A stretch of DNA of 26,091 bases, from the NCBI GenBank assembly GCA_022925895.1, contig JAKSYS010000778.1, positions 1 through 26,091 on the forward strand, read 5' to 3'. Shown here piece by piece: positions 1-9,040 of the stretch (within the stretch, counting starts at the first letter, position 1; each line of letters starts with the position of its first letter). The notes below the pieces were generated by a model. The model searched no databases. It was not told the origin of the DNA and saw only the letters and a list, made by a program, of their open reading frames with translations. The position numbers and the translations under genes were made by a program. Source of the DNA: Fragilaria crotonensis. Its lineage: Eukaryota > Bacillariophyta > Fragilariophyceae > Fragilariales > Fragilariaceae.

Positions 1-1380
1 CCACTTTGATATCATGTTTATGTGTATTACATCGGATATTGGATTCACCTACTGAATTCAGTTGAAATTAACTGAATTCAGTTTCCAACTCAAAATAGGA
101 TATCTTTGAACCAGTGCAAGTATGCGAATGTGTCCACGTGAACAAATACAGAAGGAATCTCGTAGAATTCACGATATCAAGATGCGCTTTATTGGACCGG
201 TAGTTGTTGAGATACGAAATTTTGAAGTTGCGTTGAAGCACGAAATTTTTCATCGTTAAGAATTAAAAAAACGGCCTCGCAATGGCGACGGTGCCAACAT
301 CTCGGTGTACACGACGTTTCTACAACCCCAGACACTTGCAGCTGCAGGCACGTAAATGAAGGCAATATAGATGTGCTCCATGAGCTTTTTGCGGTGTGAC
401 AGAAGCAGAAAACGGCTTTGACGACTAGGCAGTCGTGTATAATTAGGCGTCATGATGATTTTAACGATGGGCACCTCCTCCATACCATCACACTCATGTG
501 GCGGAAGAAGGAGCGCTTGAACACGTCGTCAAGATAATCGACAAGACTATCTTGAAGGTGGGGGAGCTGTGGCTGTGGAGGAACAAGCAAACGAAGCTCT
601 TGAAATCCCGACAGTTTTGAACGATGGAGATGCGTCAAAATTCTGAGCTCTGGGTTTCTGTTTTTGACGATGATAATGACCCATCCCCAGAGAATGTTGC
701 ATCTCTTACAAGAAGAAATCCCAATGAATGCATAAACCAGTTGTGGAATTCTGTTCCATACTGTGATCGTGGTTTTTGTGGTGGTAATGATGTCCAACCG
801 ACACTGATTAGAGCTGATGGCAAGCGACGCATCACCCAAATCGAATTCAGACCGTTTCTCGCAACAGCACTTGTTTACATTTCATTTGAGGCACAAGAGA
901 GAAAATGTAGGCCTGAAAACTTCATCAGTTGATCGCTCTGTGGTGAGGAATGGCACTAAAGTCTGCGGTGCACGCGACTTTTGCAGATTGGACACATCAT
1001 ACCCACAACTCATCTGTACGACATTGAATTGCAAAAAGACATCAAAACGTATTGCAGCTGCAAGGCAGGGTATTGGAAGTGCCTGGTATTTATCAGAAGA
1101 CGCATTACATCGAGAGATAACGACATTGTAGTTGAGGACTGAATTCAGCGAAATAGAAAATGTCGATTTTTGCTCGAGTTACAACAGTCAATAACTCAGC
1201 ACCCACACAAGTAACATCCATTTTTCTTGTTACCTGATTTAAAAGCATGTAACAATGCACAAAATGAGCCCTCGATCACCTCCAGAGTGTGTTTAGTAGT
1301 TGCGATAGCGACGTTCTTGCAACTACTGAATTCAGTAGTTAGGGTGATTTTTAAGCCGATATTATATACTCCGAGTACAT
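1..1380. repeat. Gene-poor repeat debris with ACTGAATTCAGT palindromes
   Basis: No convincing gene is seen here. The palindrome ACTGAATTCAGT occurs at 51-62 and 71-82, an 11-base version at 1138-1148, and a perfect 20-base palindrome at 1321-1340 (AACTACTGAATTCAGTAGTT). The sequence just inside 72 and the reverse complement of that ending at 1148 both read CTGAATTCAGT, then three pyrimidines, then CAACT, so 72-1148 may be a decayed element with inverted ends. Short open frames at 624-932 and 817-1131 (plus) overlap in different frames. The second has several Cys residues near its C-terminus and stops inside the right-hand inverted repeat, as a transposase tail could, but I do not recognise the family. 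Confidence 0.35.
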
Positions 1381-1595
1381 ACTAGTGGGTGCCTCACATT
1401 TGATCGGAGTGTCTACTACAGGAAACTGGACGTACAGTACCCCCAACCTGGTCGTACTCCGTACCACTACTTTTTTCCGCTACAGTATGCAGTACCATGG
1501 TACCAACGTAGGAAACTTCATGAAGTACAGTACCAGGTACCTGGTACTTATCATGCCCCAGTATTGCAGTTCATCGCACGGTATATTTTACAGTA

Positions 1596-4500
1596 TGGCT
1601 GGGTGCAAGTTTCGTGAATTTGTGGTAGCCGCAGTAGACTCAGTATGCTATTTATTTCGCTTGCCACCAACATCCAGACGTCTATCGCGTCAATCACCAC
1701 ACTTCATTTGTTGCTTACCTTCGCAATCAAATATATCTTGCTCTGTTGCATCTCCCGTGTGCATAGATAGCTCTACATCACCATCAAGAGCAATATGAGC
1801 GGACGCAGCATCTATGCACACGGCAAACACAATGCGTCAGCTTTTATCATGTCGTGTGTGCACAAGGCTTTCAGGGACCAAGCACTGCATAGACGATGGT
1901 TACCAGCGGATCAGCTTCGGATGTACATGCACATGAAGTATGAAATTGGTGAAGACATCCAGTTCTCGTTAAGTGCCATGATGAGAGCCGTCAACAAGGT
2001 GCTTCCAACCATGAGCTCAGTCCCAAATGTCGTCGAATTTCCAGGAGGATCACGCCTTCAAGTGTTCCGACATTCCTTCCAAAATCGTACGCGGCGACAC
2101 TTTTTCTGGGTGACAGCAGAGGTTGGAGTGATCCCATCTCTACCTTCACCCCGCAATGCTACAGCTTGGGAGGAAGATTGTGTCTTGACCAGGCTGTTAT
2201 CAGGTGGTCGTGAAAAACCACTGGTGCTTAGCATGGCACATGAGGATGAGCCGATGCCGAAGCGACAGAGGAAGGGCTCGTCGGCAGCGGTTGCTGACCA
2301 GGCCAGTACTACTCCAACTCCTCCCTCTACTTTCTCTCAACAATCTACCAGCAGTGGTGCACTCTCATTCTTGTCTACAGCTACTAATGATTGGTGGAAA
2401 TCTGGGGATGCACGATGGCTGTTTGCACCAGCATCCTCTGCTAAGCCTTACAATGCGGACTGTTGTGTCAAAACAATTGTGATGGAAAGGATCGAGCTGT
2501 TGGAGTCTGTAAATCGGGCAGCAAGGAACTGGACCTTCATTATTGAAAAGAGCGTGGGCAGTCCAAGTTCCGAGAGTCATCGCTACTCTGAAGCTGATGT
2601 ATTTGCCTTGAGGTATAGGAGCATGTACTTGGCTATCGCATTAAAGCAATTTGCGCTGCATGTAACCGGAGACATGCAAACTCAGTGGACGTGGAAACGT
2701 TCTCTACAGTACGCGATTAAAGTCATGAATGATGTTGGTGTGGAGTTCTATTCAAGCTTTTCAACGTTGTCTCGCTGGCACAGGAAGCTTGCTCGGAACG
2801 GATACTTTTTCTACAATGCTCCAGATGCAAAGAAGCATGGGTGTCCACGGTTCTTTGTTGACAATCCTGATGCCATGGAGGCATTCAAGAAACACGGGAT
2901 TGCAAACATCAAAGACCTCCGGGTTGAGCTGATGCTGGAGTATGTCCATTCCGAGCTCATTCCAAAGTTGATGATGAAACGAAAAGGTTCTTTGTTTGAC
3001 GACAACGGTGATGATGAAGGTCATGTAGGACTTGAAGAAGTAGCTCCTACTACTAAAAAAGCATTCTTGCAATCATACGGCCTATCTACTTTAAGTATTT
3101 CAACAATGGCGAGGTGGATGCATGCATGTGGCTTCAGATATAAGAAGCGTGAGAAGCATTATTTTGTGGACGGTCATGAACGACCTGAAACGCTTGCATA
3201 TAGGCCTGTGTTCACGAAGAAGTACATTGACGATGAGATACGAGCGCATCGCTGGCTTCAAATGACATTGGAAGAATCGCGAGAGCTCGAGTTGAATAAA
3301 CAAATTGCCACGAACTGTGGCTACAACTATGTAGTGGATGATGTGGACATGGTGGAATATCACGTCGACACTTCGTACGCATTCGACGAGCGCATTGCTT
3401 TGCTCCCGTTTGGTGGCAACCTAAGTGTCCGAAAGCCCATTGATTCCAAAACGGTGATCTTTGTCGGGCAAGACGAAGCTATATTTAAGCAATTCCTTTT
3501 CCTTACAAAGATGTGGGTTGGTCCGAATGGTGAGCGCCCGCTGCTCCCAAAGGATGAAGGAAGCGGCACAATGATATCGGCCTTTGTATGCCGGGAGCAC
3601 GGCCTCATCAGAGTGATTCCACCCGAAATACTGACCGAAGTAAATTCTCAACGCCTTGGGAAATGTTATGCCGATCCAGATGCAGCCATTGAGATTCTCG
3701 GAAGTGCTGACAAGCAACCACTCCCACCAGACAAGTCTCCATTTCTTGTCTTATTTGAATACGGAGAGAACCGCGAAGGTTACTGGGCCTATAACAACAT
3801 GGTTGTGCAGTTTGAGGATGCAGTGGATGTCCTTCAAGTGATGCACCCATCGTATGACTTTGTCTTTTTGTTTGACCACAGTGCCGGTCACGCAAAGCAA
3901 AGACCGGATGGTCTGAATCAACACAGGATGAATCTTTCCTTTGGAGGCAAGACGCCTCCCATGCGGGATACAGTTATAGCACAGGAACACGGTTACCTCG
4001 GAGATTTTCCTAGAATCGTCGAACCTGGTGACATTCAATCTCTAGTTTATAGCCAGTCTGACTCTGGCCCTTTCTGGATGTCGAACGCCCAAAGACAAGA
4101 AAGCCGCCTTGATATACAACTTGGAACCACAAGTGACGTACAGCTCAAGATGCCCGAGATGATAGAGCAACTGATCAGTGCAGGTGTCACCAATACTGCC
4201 GGAAAAAATACAAGACAGCTGAAGGACCTATGCAACCAGTCTGGGATCCCAACATTCACGACGGTGCTCAACTCCATCCAGCGAAATCGATCGGAGTTGG
4301 AGCTAGACCTGAGAGGGAAGGGAGTCACCACAAAGGGAAAGAATAAACGGGAGTTAGTTGAATTATGTGGACAACACAATATTACAGTAATGAAGACAGT
4401 GGAAAAAGTAAAAGAAGGATGGGAGGGAAAAGCGAAAGGCTTGCTGCAAGTTCTTTGGGAACGAGGACTGATTGACGGCAACAATTTAAAGCAGTACTCA

Positions 4501-5158
4501 CTTACCGGGAAGAAAGATGACCTTGGGACTGTGGACGACAGCACAAGCTTGCGACACATCATGGGCATGTGCCATGATTTTATGAACGAGGAGGGCATGC
4601 TGCAGCACATTGCGAAGAGTATTGGCGTCAAAGTGCTCTTGACGCCGAAGTGTCATGCCGAACTTGCAGGCGAGGGTGTTGAATATGTGTGGGCCTGTGC
4701 TAAGGGAGCATACAGAAACTTGAGCCTACAGGAAAAGAAAGGAAAAGACAACTTCAAGGCTAGTGTTCGCCATTGTCTGTCGGAAGAGGTGATCACGAAG
4801 GTGAGAATCAGACGATTTGCAAGGCGAGCACGACAATATATGATGGCATATCATGCCGTTGATACAGATCAAGTTGATGACGAAACACAGCATGATTGCA
4901 AGGCCCATGGTCCAGTGGCGCTGGCAAAGCTGATCGCCGAAGTCAAGACTCACCGATGCGCATTCGACTTTGATCACAAGTTCGTCAAGGACTCCTCACG
5001 ATGATGATGATGACCCTTCGGTTTTGTGAACTTTTGTGTTTGATATCCTTTCTGCAGGGAAACCGAGCTTCATATGAGTGGCGATGAGGACTACTAAATT
5101 TCTATCATACTAGAGCTACCATGGGCTACCCAAAAGACTTTTACGATGCACCCAGCCA
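1596..5158 (+). mobile_element. Tc1/mariner-type (TA-inserting) DDE transposon, complete
   Basis: The element starts TGGCTGGGTGCA (1596-1607) and ends with its exact reverse complement (5147-5158). A further GGTAGCC match about 30 bases in extends an imperfect inverted repeat. The dinucleotide TA flanks both ends (1594-1595 and 5159-5160). In the related repeat at 20404-20890 the same site is present once, unoccupied, with TA at 20677-20678 and matching sequence on both sides. This is a direct empty-site comparison and fixes the boundaries. TA duplication is typical of the IS630/Tc1/mariner superfamily. The element carries one intact long frame (1795-5004), about 200 bases of 5' leader and about 150 bases of 3' sequence. 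Near-identity of the host flanks and the open frame suggest recent insertion; activity is inferred, not shown. Confidence 0.9.
1795..5004 (+). CDS. DDE transposase, 1069 residues, with SAP-like insert
   Basis: This is the only gene of the transposon and should cut and rejoin its ends. The family resembles the long DDE endonucleases common in basidiomycete and algal genomes: a HTH-like N-terminal half, FVDGHER at residues 457-463, then VGQDEAIF with D560, FLFDHSAGH with D694, and VEYVW with E963. The last sits in a context (TPKCHAEL..GVEYVW..AK..YR) matching the family's usual PK.HCELN.IE.YW. The D-D spacing of 133 is ordinary, but D694 to E963 is long. That gap holds two short SAP-like motifs (about 786-821 and 830-864), a fold that often binds DNA. 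The ATG at 1795 is the first in frame inside the element and there is no internal stop. The superfamily assignment rests on TA duplication plus the DDE motifs; the exact family name is uncertain. Confidence 0.85.
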   Translation: MSGRSIYAHGKHNASAFIMSCVHKAFRDQALHRRWLPADQLRMYMHMKYEIGEDIQFSLSAMMRAVNKVLPTMSSVPNVVEFPGGSRLQVFRHSFQNRTRRHFFWVTAEVGVIPSLPSPRNATAWEEDCVLTRLLSGGREKPLVLSMAHEDEPMPKRQRKGSSAAVADQASTTPTPPSTFSQQSTSSGALSFLSTATNDWWKSGDARWLFAPASSAKPYNADCCVKTIVMERIELLESVNRAARNWTFIIEKSVGSPSSESHRYSEADVFALRYRSMYLAIALKQFALHVTGDMQTQWTWKRSLQYAIKVMNDVGVEFYSSFSTLSRWHRKLARNGYFFYNAPDAKKHGCPRFFVDNPDAMEAFKKHGIANIKDLRVELMLEYVHSELIPKLMMKRKGSLFDDNGDDEGHVGLEEVAPTTKKAFLQSYGLSTLSISTMARWMHACGFRYKKREKHYFVDGHERPETLAYRPVFTKKYIDDEIRAHRWLQMTLEESRELELNKQIATNCGYNYVVDDVDMVEYHVDTSYAFDERIALLPFGGNLSVRKPIDSKTVIFVGQDEAIFKQFLFLTKMWVGPNGERPLLPKDEGSGTMISAFVCREHGLIRVIPPEILTEVNSQRLGKCYADPDAAIEILGSADKQPLPPDKSPFLVLFEYGENREGYWAYNNMVVQFEDAVDVLQVMHPSYDFVFLFDHSAGHAKQRPDGLNQHRMNLSFGGKTPPMRDTVIAQEHGYLGDFPRIVEPGDIQSLVYSQSDSGPFWMSNAQRQESRLDIQLGTTSDVQLKMPEMIEQLISAGVTNTAGKNTRQLKDLCNQSGIPTFTTVLNSIQRNRSELELDLRGKGVTTKGKNKRELVELCGQHNITVMKTVEKVKEGWEGKAKGLLQVLWERGLIDGNNLKQYSLTGKKDDLGTVDDSTSLRHIMGMCHDFMNEEGMLQHIAKSIGVKVLLTPKCHAELAGEGVEYVWACAKGAYRNLSLQEKKGKDNFKASVRHCLSEEVITKVRIRRFARRARQYMMAYHAVDTDQVDDETQHDCKAHGPVALAKLIAEVKTHRCAFDFDHKFVKDSSR

Positions 5159-5373
5159 TAGCATTTGTCAAGCAACCTGTTCACAGCAAATTCAATGAGT
5201 ATTCCATCCAGTAATTTTGAATTCGTACAGTATTGTAGTTCAGTAACGTAACACACTGTCGTTTCAACATAAATTACCGTCCGTTTATGTACTGTAGCCC
5301 CCCTAGTACATGTAATCCACGTAACAGTGCAACATTTGATCCAGTACCCCAGAGTGGTCATACTCCGTAACAG

Positions 5374-5393
5374 ACGCACGCACACACACACAC
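5374..5393. repeat. GC/CA microsatellite in the repeat element
   Basis: This is a short run of GCAC and CA units. The corresponding runs at 20435-20462 (GT/GTGC, opposite strand) and 8549-8568 differ in length, so it is the most variable part of the element family. Confidence 0.7.
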
Positions 5394-5413
5394 AATTAAT
5401 TTATAATATAGTA

Positions 5414-7074
5414 AGGATATATGTAAATTGCTGATTGCTGATAGTCTCGTGACGACATAGGATGTACCCAGCTGGTACAATACGTTTTGTACTCGTAGTA
5501 TCTTTCAATTTTCAATACAGTACCGCAGTACAGGAGTACTGTACTTAAGTTGGTCAGACAAATCTGATTTAGCTGGGTGACAAATCTTGATTACTGGCAG
5601 AGGGTACCGGTACTCAAGTGCATGGTTTGTTTAAGGGGATCCGGCTGGCGCGTATAGATACTCATAAGTCGAAAGGCGAAGACTTTGGCACCTCTGACTC
5701 GATCTTACGACGACAGTCGACACCTGATCAATCAAGGATCTAGGCCCTTTGCTACAATTATAATCACTCGAGCAATGGTTAAATGATTTAATACAGCGGA
5801 GTTTGTATGTGGATGGTCACTCAAGAGCCCGATCCCTGATGCAGTTCGGTTCGGAATCAAATTCACAACGGTGCGTGAATGTGTTGGTTGATTGCGTTTT
5901 GTTCTGAATTCCTGCGGAACCCAGTACAGTAAAAGTACATGTAATAGTACAAGTACCCTACTCCGAGATTCCTATGTTACTACACCAGTGGTTTAACTAT
6001 CACTGACCCATGGTTGAGAGTGTCCCCTTTTGCCTCAAGTGAAGGATTGTATCTAACCAAGTCTCTTCAAGGCGGTGCTATGGCTGACAAATCCATCGCA
6101 GCTAGAAGAGAGAAGTGCAGTACCATGGAATCATCTATCACTCCCAGCATCCTGCCCAAAACCAACAATATACTTTGATCGATTAATCACAAGAACTTGA
6201 ACTGTGGTAGTGGTAGCTAGGCAAATCTTGATGATGCCTTGTGGTCAACATGAAACTCCCTGTGGTCTGAGCTCGCCGTCGTCTACCTTACAAGGCAAAT
6301 GGATTGGTTTGACAGCTATCAAACCCTTTGTAGAGGATTCTTGGTATGATTTCCGTTGCAGATACTAGGGTGAGCGATTGAAGCAAGGACTCTGCATTCT
6401 GCAAACAACGCAAACACTACTCATAGATATTGTGCAAAGATACAAAACAAAAAACAATCTGATTGGTACGGCGAGCACACGTCATTTCGCAGCGTTCTCA
6501 ACAACTTATTCTTCATTCTTCACTGGTTCCTGGTACTACAGTACTGTGCACAAGGTCCTGCTTGCTTGACTTCTGTAGCACAAGAAATACATAGTAGCAC
6601 ACAGAAACAGATTCCTACTGCGGTCATCGCTTATCTTTGTTAGAGCCCTTGTGATAAAGACCGACGTCAGCATTTACATCTGACGTCAAGATATCGCACA
6701 TGTGCCCACTTCACAACTTGAAAAATCTTCTTTTAATGCATACCTGTACCCAATCCGAACAGTTGAAAGGACACGATTGGCATCGATCCTATCCTCCAAA
6801 CCTTCTTCTTTCACACCGTATTCAAACCCAGAAATCGTAACTGAGGTCTCCCACAGCAATCAAGCATTCGCAGAAGGTTAGTTATAACGATGGTTTGATG
6901 ACTGCGACCTGCGCTGTTACGCTAATGTGAGGGTTGTATCGAAGACATTCATATATTGGTTGGATGCCTCACAAAACGCGTTTGCATGTCCACTTTCTTT
7001 ACTTCAAGCCTACCAGGAAATACTTTCCCATTTGCCTTGTTTTCTATCTTCAATAAATACCGTACAGAACAATC
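5414..7074. other. Intergenic region, no gene seen
   Basis: Only short unconserved frames occur here. The stretch 5440-6550 is rich in GTAC-containing words, as in other gaps of the window. The one ordered signal is the paired palindrome at 6663-6688, listed separately. The promoter of the gene at 7075 should lie in the right-hand part. Confidence 0.6.
6663..6688. promoter_or_regulatory. Paired TGACGTCA-type (bZIP/CRE-like) sites
   Basis: GACGTCAG (6663-6670) and CTGACGTC (6680-6687) form an inverted repeat, and each half is itself centred on the palindrome ACGT. The second site is a full TGACGTCA (6681-6688). TGACGTCA is the classical bZIP/CRE target, and related TGACGT/ACGTCA elements are known in CO2/cAMP-responsive diatom promoters. 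The pair lies about 390 bases upstream of the ATG at 7075. Function is inferred from the motif only. Confidence 0.35.
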
Positions 7075-7986
7075 ATGAGACCGCTTCGTCGAGCTAAGCT
7101 GGCTATGTTGGGTGGCACTCGCATGGCTCAAACGTTTCTCGGCGGTAACAAGGGCGACGAGAGTGGTGTAAAACCAGCTAAAGTGAACGCCAAACAAGCT
7201 TTCCAGCGCGGAAAAAGTTTGATGGCAGCTGGTCAAGTTTCAACCGAGGAGCAAGGGAGTGTGGGTAGTGCAGCAAGTCCAGCTAAGGCGACAAGCATTG
7301 TGGCGGGCGCATTACCAGTGGTCGCGAAGCAACCTGTGTCTCAACGAGACTTCATTGATGCCTTGACCGCAGTCATGACTGGTAAGGTCGAATTTTCGGA
7401 TGGTGATGGCGCCGATGATGACGACGACGATGATGAATTCTCCATTAAAACAGTGTCAACCATATGCAGCCGAGTAGAGGTTAGCTCCCCAACTAAAACC
7501 GAGAAAGACAACCAGCTTGCTACTACAGGGAATCAATCTCTTGGAATTGGACAACTGTTCTTTTACATTGATCAAAAGAATCCGTTACGTCATTTAGTGG
7601 AACCTTTGGAGAATGCGTCTGTTCCCTCAAACAACCAGCTCGCACTTGTTGCAGACAGCCGTGGAACGTATGACGTGAGTGCCTCGAGTCCGAGCACGCC
7701 TACTAAAGATCGGCTTCAAGGCGCGTCGTCTTCAACAAAGTCTCTCAAGTCGAGTCCTGCTCAAGCGGCGGAAGAGGACGAAAACGACCAGCACTTTGGT
7801 CGCAGCGTCTCAAGCATTCGATCCATGATCGAGGCAAAAGCGAAAGAAGCCGACCGAGACGGTCTTTTCGAGAAGGGATGTGAAATGTACCAAGAGGGAG
7901 AGCGGCTGCTCTACGAAGGGAAGATAGAAGAGGCACGGGATGCCCTTCAAAGGGCACATTCCTTCCAGAAGCGTTCCTCCGACTGA
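7075..7986 (+). CDS. Low-complexity protein with C-terminal TPR-like helix pair (5' part)
   Basis: Not assigned to a known family. The 303-residue frame starts at an ATG after a plausible AT-rich leader. It has a basic N-terminus, an Ala/Ser/Lys-rich linker, a run of seven Asp near residue 118, a Ser/Thr/Pro-rich middle, and a C-terminal helix pair of TPR or MIT type (GCEMYQEGERLLYEGKIEEA). The frame stops at 7986, in the middle of what looks like a helical repeat array. The next frame, starting at 7998, continues with the same kind of helices. I think the two are one gene with a single missing base near 7970-7986. Two separate genes, or an unseen intron, remain possible. Confidence 0.6.
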   Translation: MRPLRRAKLAMLGGTRMAQTFLGGNKGDESGVKPAKVNAKQAFQRGKSLMAAGQVSTEEQGSVGSAASPAKATSIVAGALPVVAKQPVSQRDFIDALTAVMTGKVEFSDGDGADDDDDDDEFSIKTVSTICSRVEVSSPTKTEKDNQLATTGNQSLGIGQLFFYIDQKNPLRHLVEPLENASVPSNNQLALVADSRGTYDVSASSPSTPTKDRLQGASSSTKSLKSSPAQAAEEDENDQHFGRSVSSIRSMIEAKAKEADRDGLFEKGCEMYQEGERLLYEGKIEEARDALQRAHSFQKRSSD

Positions 7987-7997
7987 TTACGAGCAGA

Positions 7998-8285
7998 ATG
8001 GCCGAGACTATGCACAAGCAAGGTCTCGAGCACTGTGATCGAGGCGACAAGTACCTGGCAGTCATTTTGTTGGGAGTGGCTGAAATAATCAAACACAGAC
8101 CTTCGGCTGCGAACATTCATATGGGAGCACAAGTCCACCGGGGATACCGACGAGTGTGTCCGAAAGAACAGTCGTACATTGCCGCTAGACGGGAAGTTGA
8201 TGGCTATGTTAAGGTCATTGAGAGGGAGGCTGTACCCATGGCGAAAACACTCCAGACTTACTCCAAGACCCTCACGATGCAGTGA
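7998..8285 (+). CDS. TPR-like continuation frame (probable 3' part of the 7075 gene)
   Basis: This 95-residue frame lies 11 bases after the previous stop and one frame back. It begins with a TPR-like helix pair (MHKQGLEHCDRGDKYLAVIL) at the spacing expected from the last helix pair of the upstream frame, then a charged helical tail. The frame is also open for several codons upstream of its ATG, so a one-base shift near 7983 would join the two without loss. I have no homologue in mind for either part. It could be an independent small gene, but the tight spacing and matching helix pattern argue against that. Confidence 0.5.
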   Translation: MAETMHKQGLEHCDRGDKYLAVILLGVAEIIKHRPSAANIHMGAQVHRGYRRVCPKEQSYIAARREVDGYVKVIEREAVPMAKTLQTYSKTLTMQ

Positions 8286-8523
8286 ACTACGACCACAATA
8301 CTGTGTTTGCCGTAATTTGTTTTTATAAGTATCATAGTAGTTTTATGTATTGTATAGCACTATCTTCCGTTCTTGTTGTGTGCTCACTGCTGACCCGTGA
8401 CAAGTTCGACAAGAACAAAGCGATTTCTGAAGAGGAGCGGACATTACTGGTTGCTAGCAAGTACTCCGTACTAGTACGACAGTAAGTGCTCCCAACTCCC
8501 AACACTAAAATTTGGTGCTGCAA
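8286..8523. other. Intergenic, no gene seen
   Basis: There is no conserved frame. A short GTAC-rich patch at 8460-8485 resembles the repeat words of nearby elements but is not a recognisable copy. Confidence 0.5.
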
Positions 8524-8698
8524 CTACTATCCTACTATATTATTAATTGTGCGTGCGTGTGTGCGTCTGTTCGGAGTTGACCACGATACTGTTGTACTGT
8601 TACGTGGATTACATGTACTACAGGTCTACAGTACATACGACCAGTACGACATACTGACGTCCGTAGTAGACACTGATCAAATGTGAGTACCCACTAGT
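8524..8698 (+). mobile_element. Short internally deleted copy C of the repeat element
   Basis: It starts CTACTATCCTACTATATTA and ends GATCAAATGTGAGTACCCACTAGT-like, matching both ends of the 20404-20890 copy in the same orientation. In between it keeps the GT-rich run, a diverged GGAGT.TGACCAC segment, the TTACGTGGATTACATGTACT block and a TACAGTACATA block, but it lacks roughly 300 internal bases. It is clearly more diverged than copies A and B, so it is an older, MITE-like derivative of the family. Confidence 0.8.
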
Positions 8699-9040
8699 AT
8701 TTTCTATATATTCGTACCAGACTTCAGTTAACGTGAATTCGCTTCTCTGAGCGTACGCATACGACATACATACGACATACTCCTCATTTCGTGACTTCAA
8801 ACGTGTTCCCACTCATCGTACACCCTTGCATGTATGATATAATGCATAGGTTTGCGCCTTGTGGACGGCTCGAGTAGAAATCTTCATCCTACTACTACAC
8901 ACTACACTACTCTTGTCCTCTAGAGTAGATTTTTTTGTGTCTGCCGTCTACCATCACCGATCAGGAAGGAGAGTGAAAACAAGACAACACTCAGAGCTCG
9001 GAGTGCATGTACTGTATAGATCTAATCGTAGTATGCAAAC
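8699..9040. promoter_or_regulatory. Upstream region of the tandem P-loop kinase gene
   Basis: These are about 340 bases between the short repeat element and the ATG at 9041. No specific promoter motif can be called. A 61-residue open frame here (8859-9044) has no recognisable features and is not reported as a gene. Confidence 0.3.

Larger units (their letters stand above)
1381..5413 (-). mobile_element. Non-autonomous repeat element copy A, split by a nested transposon
   Basis: The flanks 1381-1595 and 5159-5413 together reconstitute one repeat element of about 470 bases. It matches, in reverse complement, the uninterrupted copy at 20404-20890. The left part differs from that copy at only about four or five of some 214 positions. 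The right part differs at a few bases, a short divergent patch near 5295-5306, and the length of a GT/GTGC run (5374-5393). One end is ACTAGTGGGTGCC; the other is an AT-rich tract ending near ACTATATTATAA. I see no clear terminal inverted repeat or target duplication for this host element, so its class is unknown. The strand is given relative to the 20404-20890 copy. Confidence 0.85.

Noticed and set aside
450-839. 129-residue minus-strand frame and its plus-strand partners
   Set aside because: No recognisable motif, and mutually overlapping frames on both strands; kept only as part of the repeat debris.
1385-1798. 137-residue plus-strand frame before the transposase
   Set aside because: It crosses the repeat element end, the TA junction and the transposon end, so it is not a gene.
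4047-4631. 194-residue minus-strand frame
   Set aside because: It is antisense to the conserved C-terminal half of the transposase and has no domain of its own.
5466-5577. ACCCAGCT/AGCTGGGT inverted pair resembling the transposon end
   Set aside because: Only eight bases match, without flanking similarity; chance is likely.
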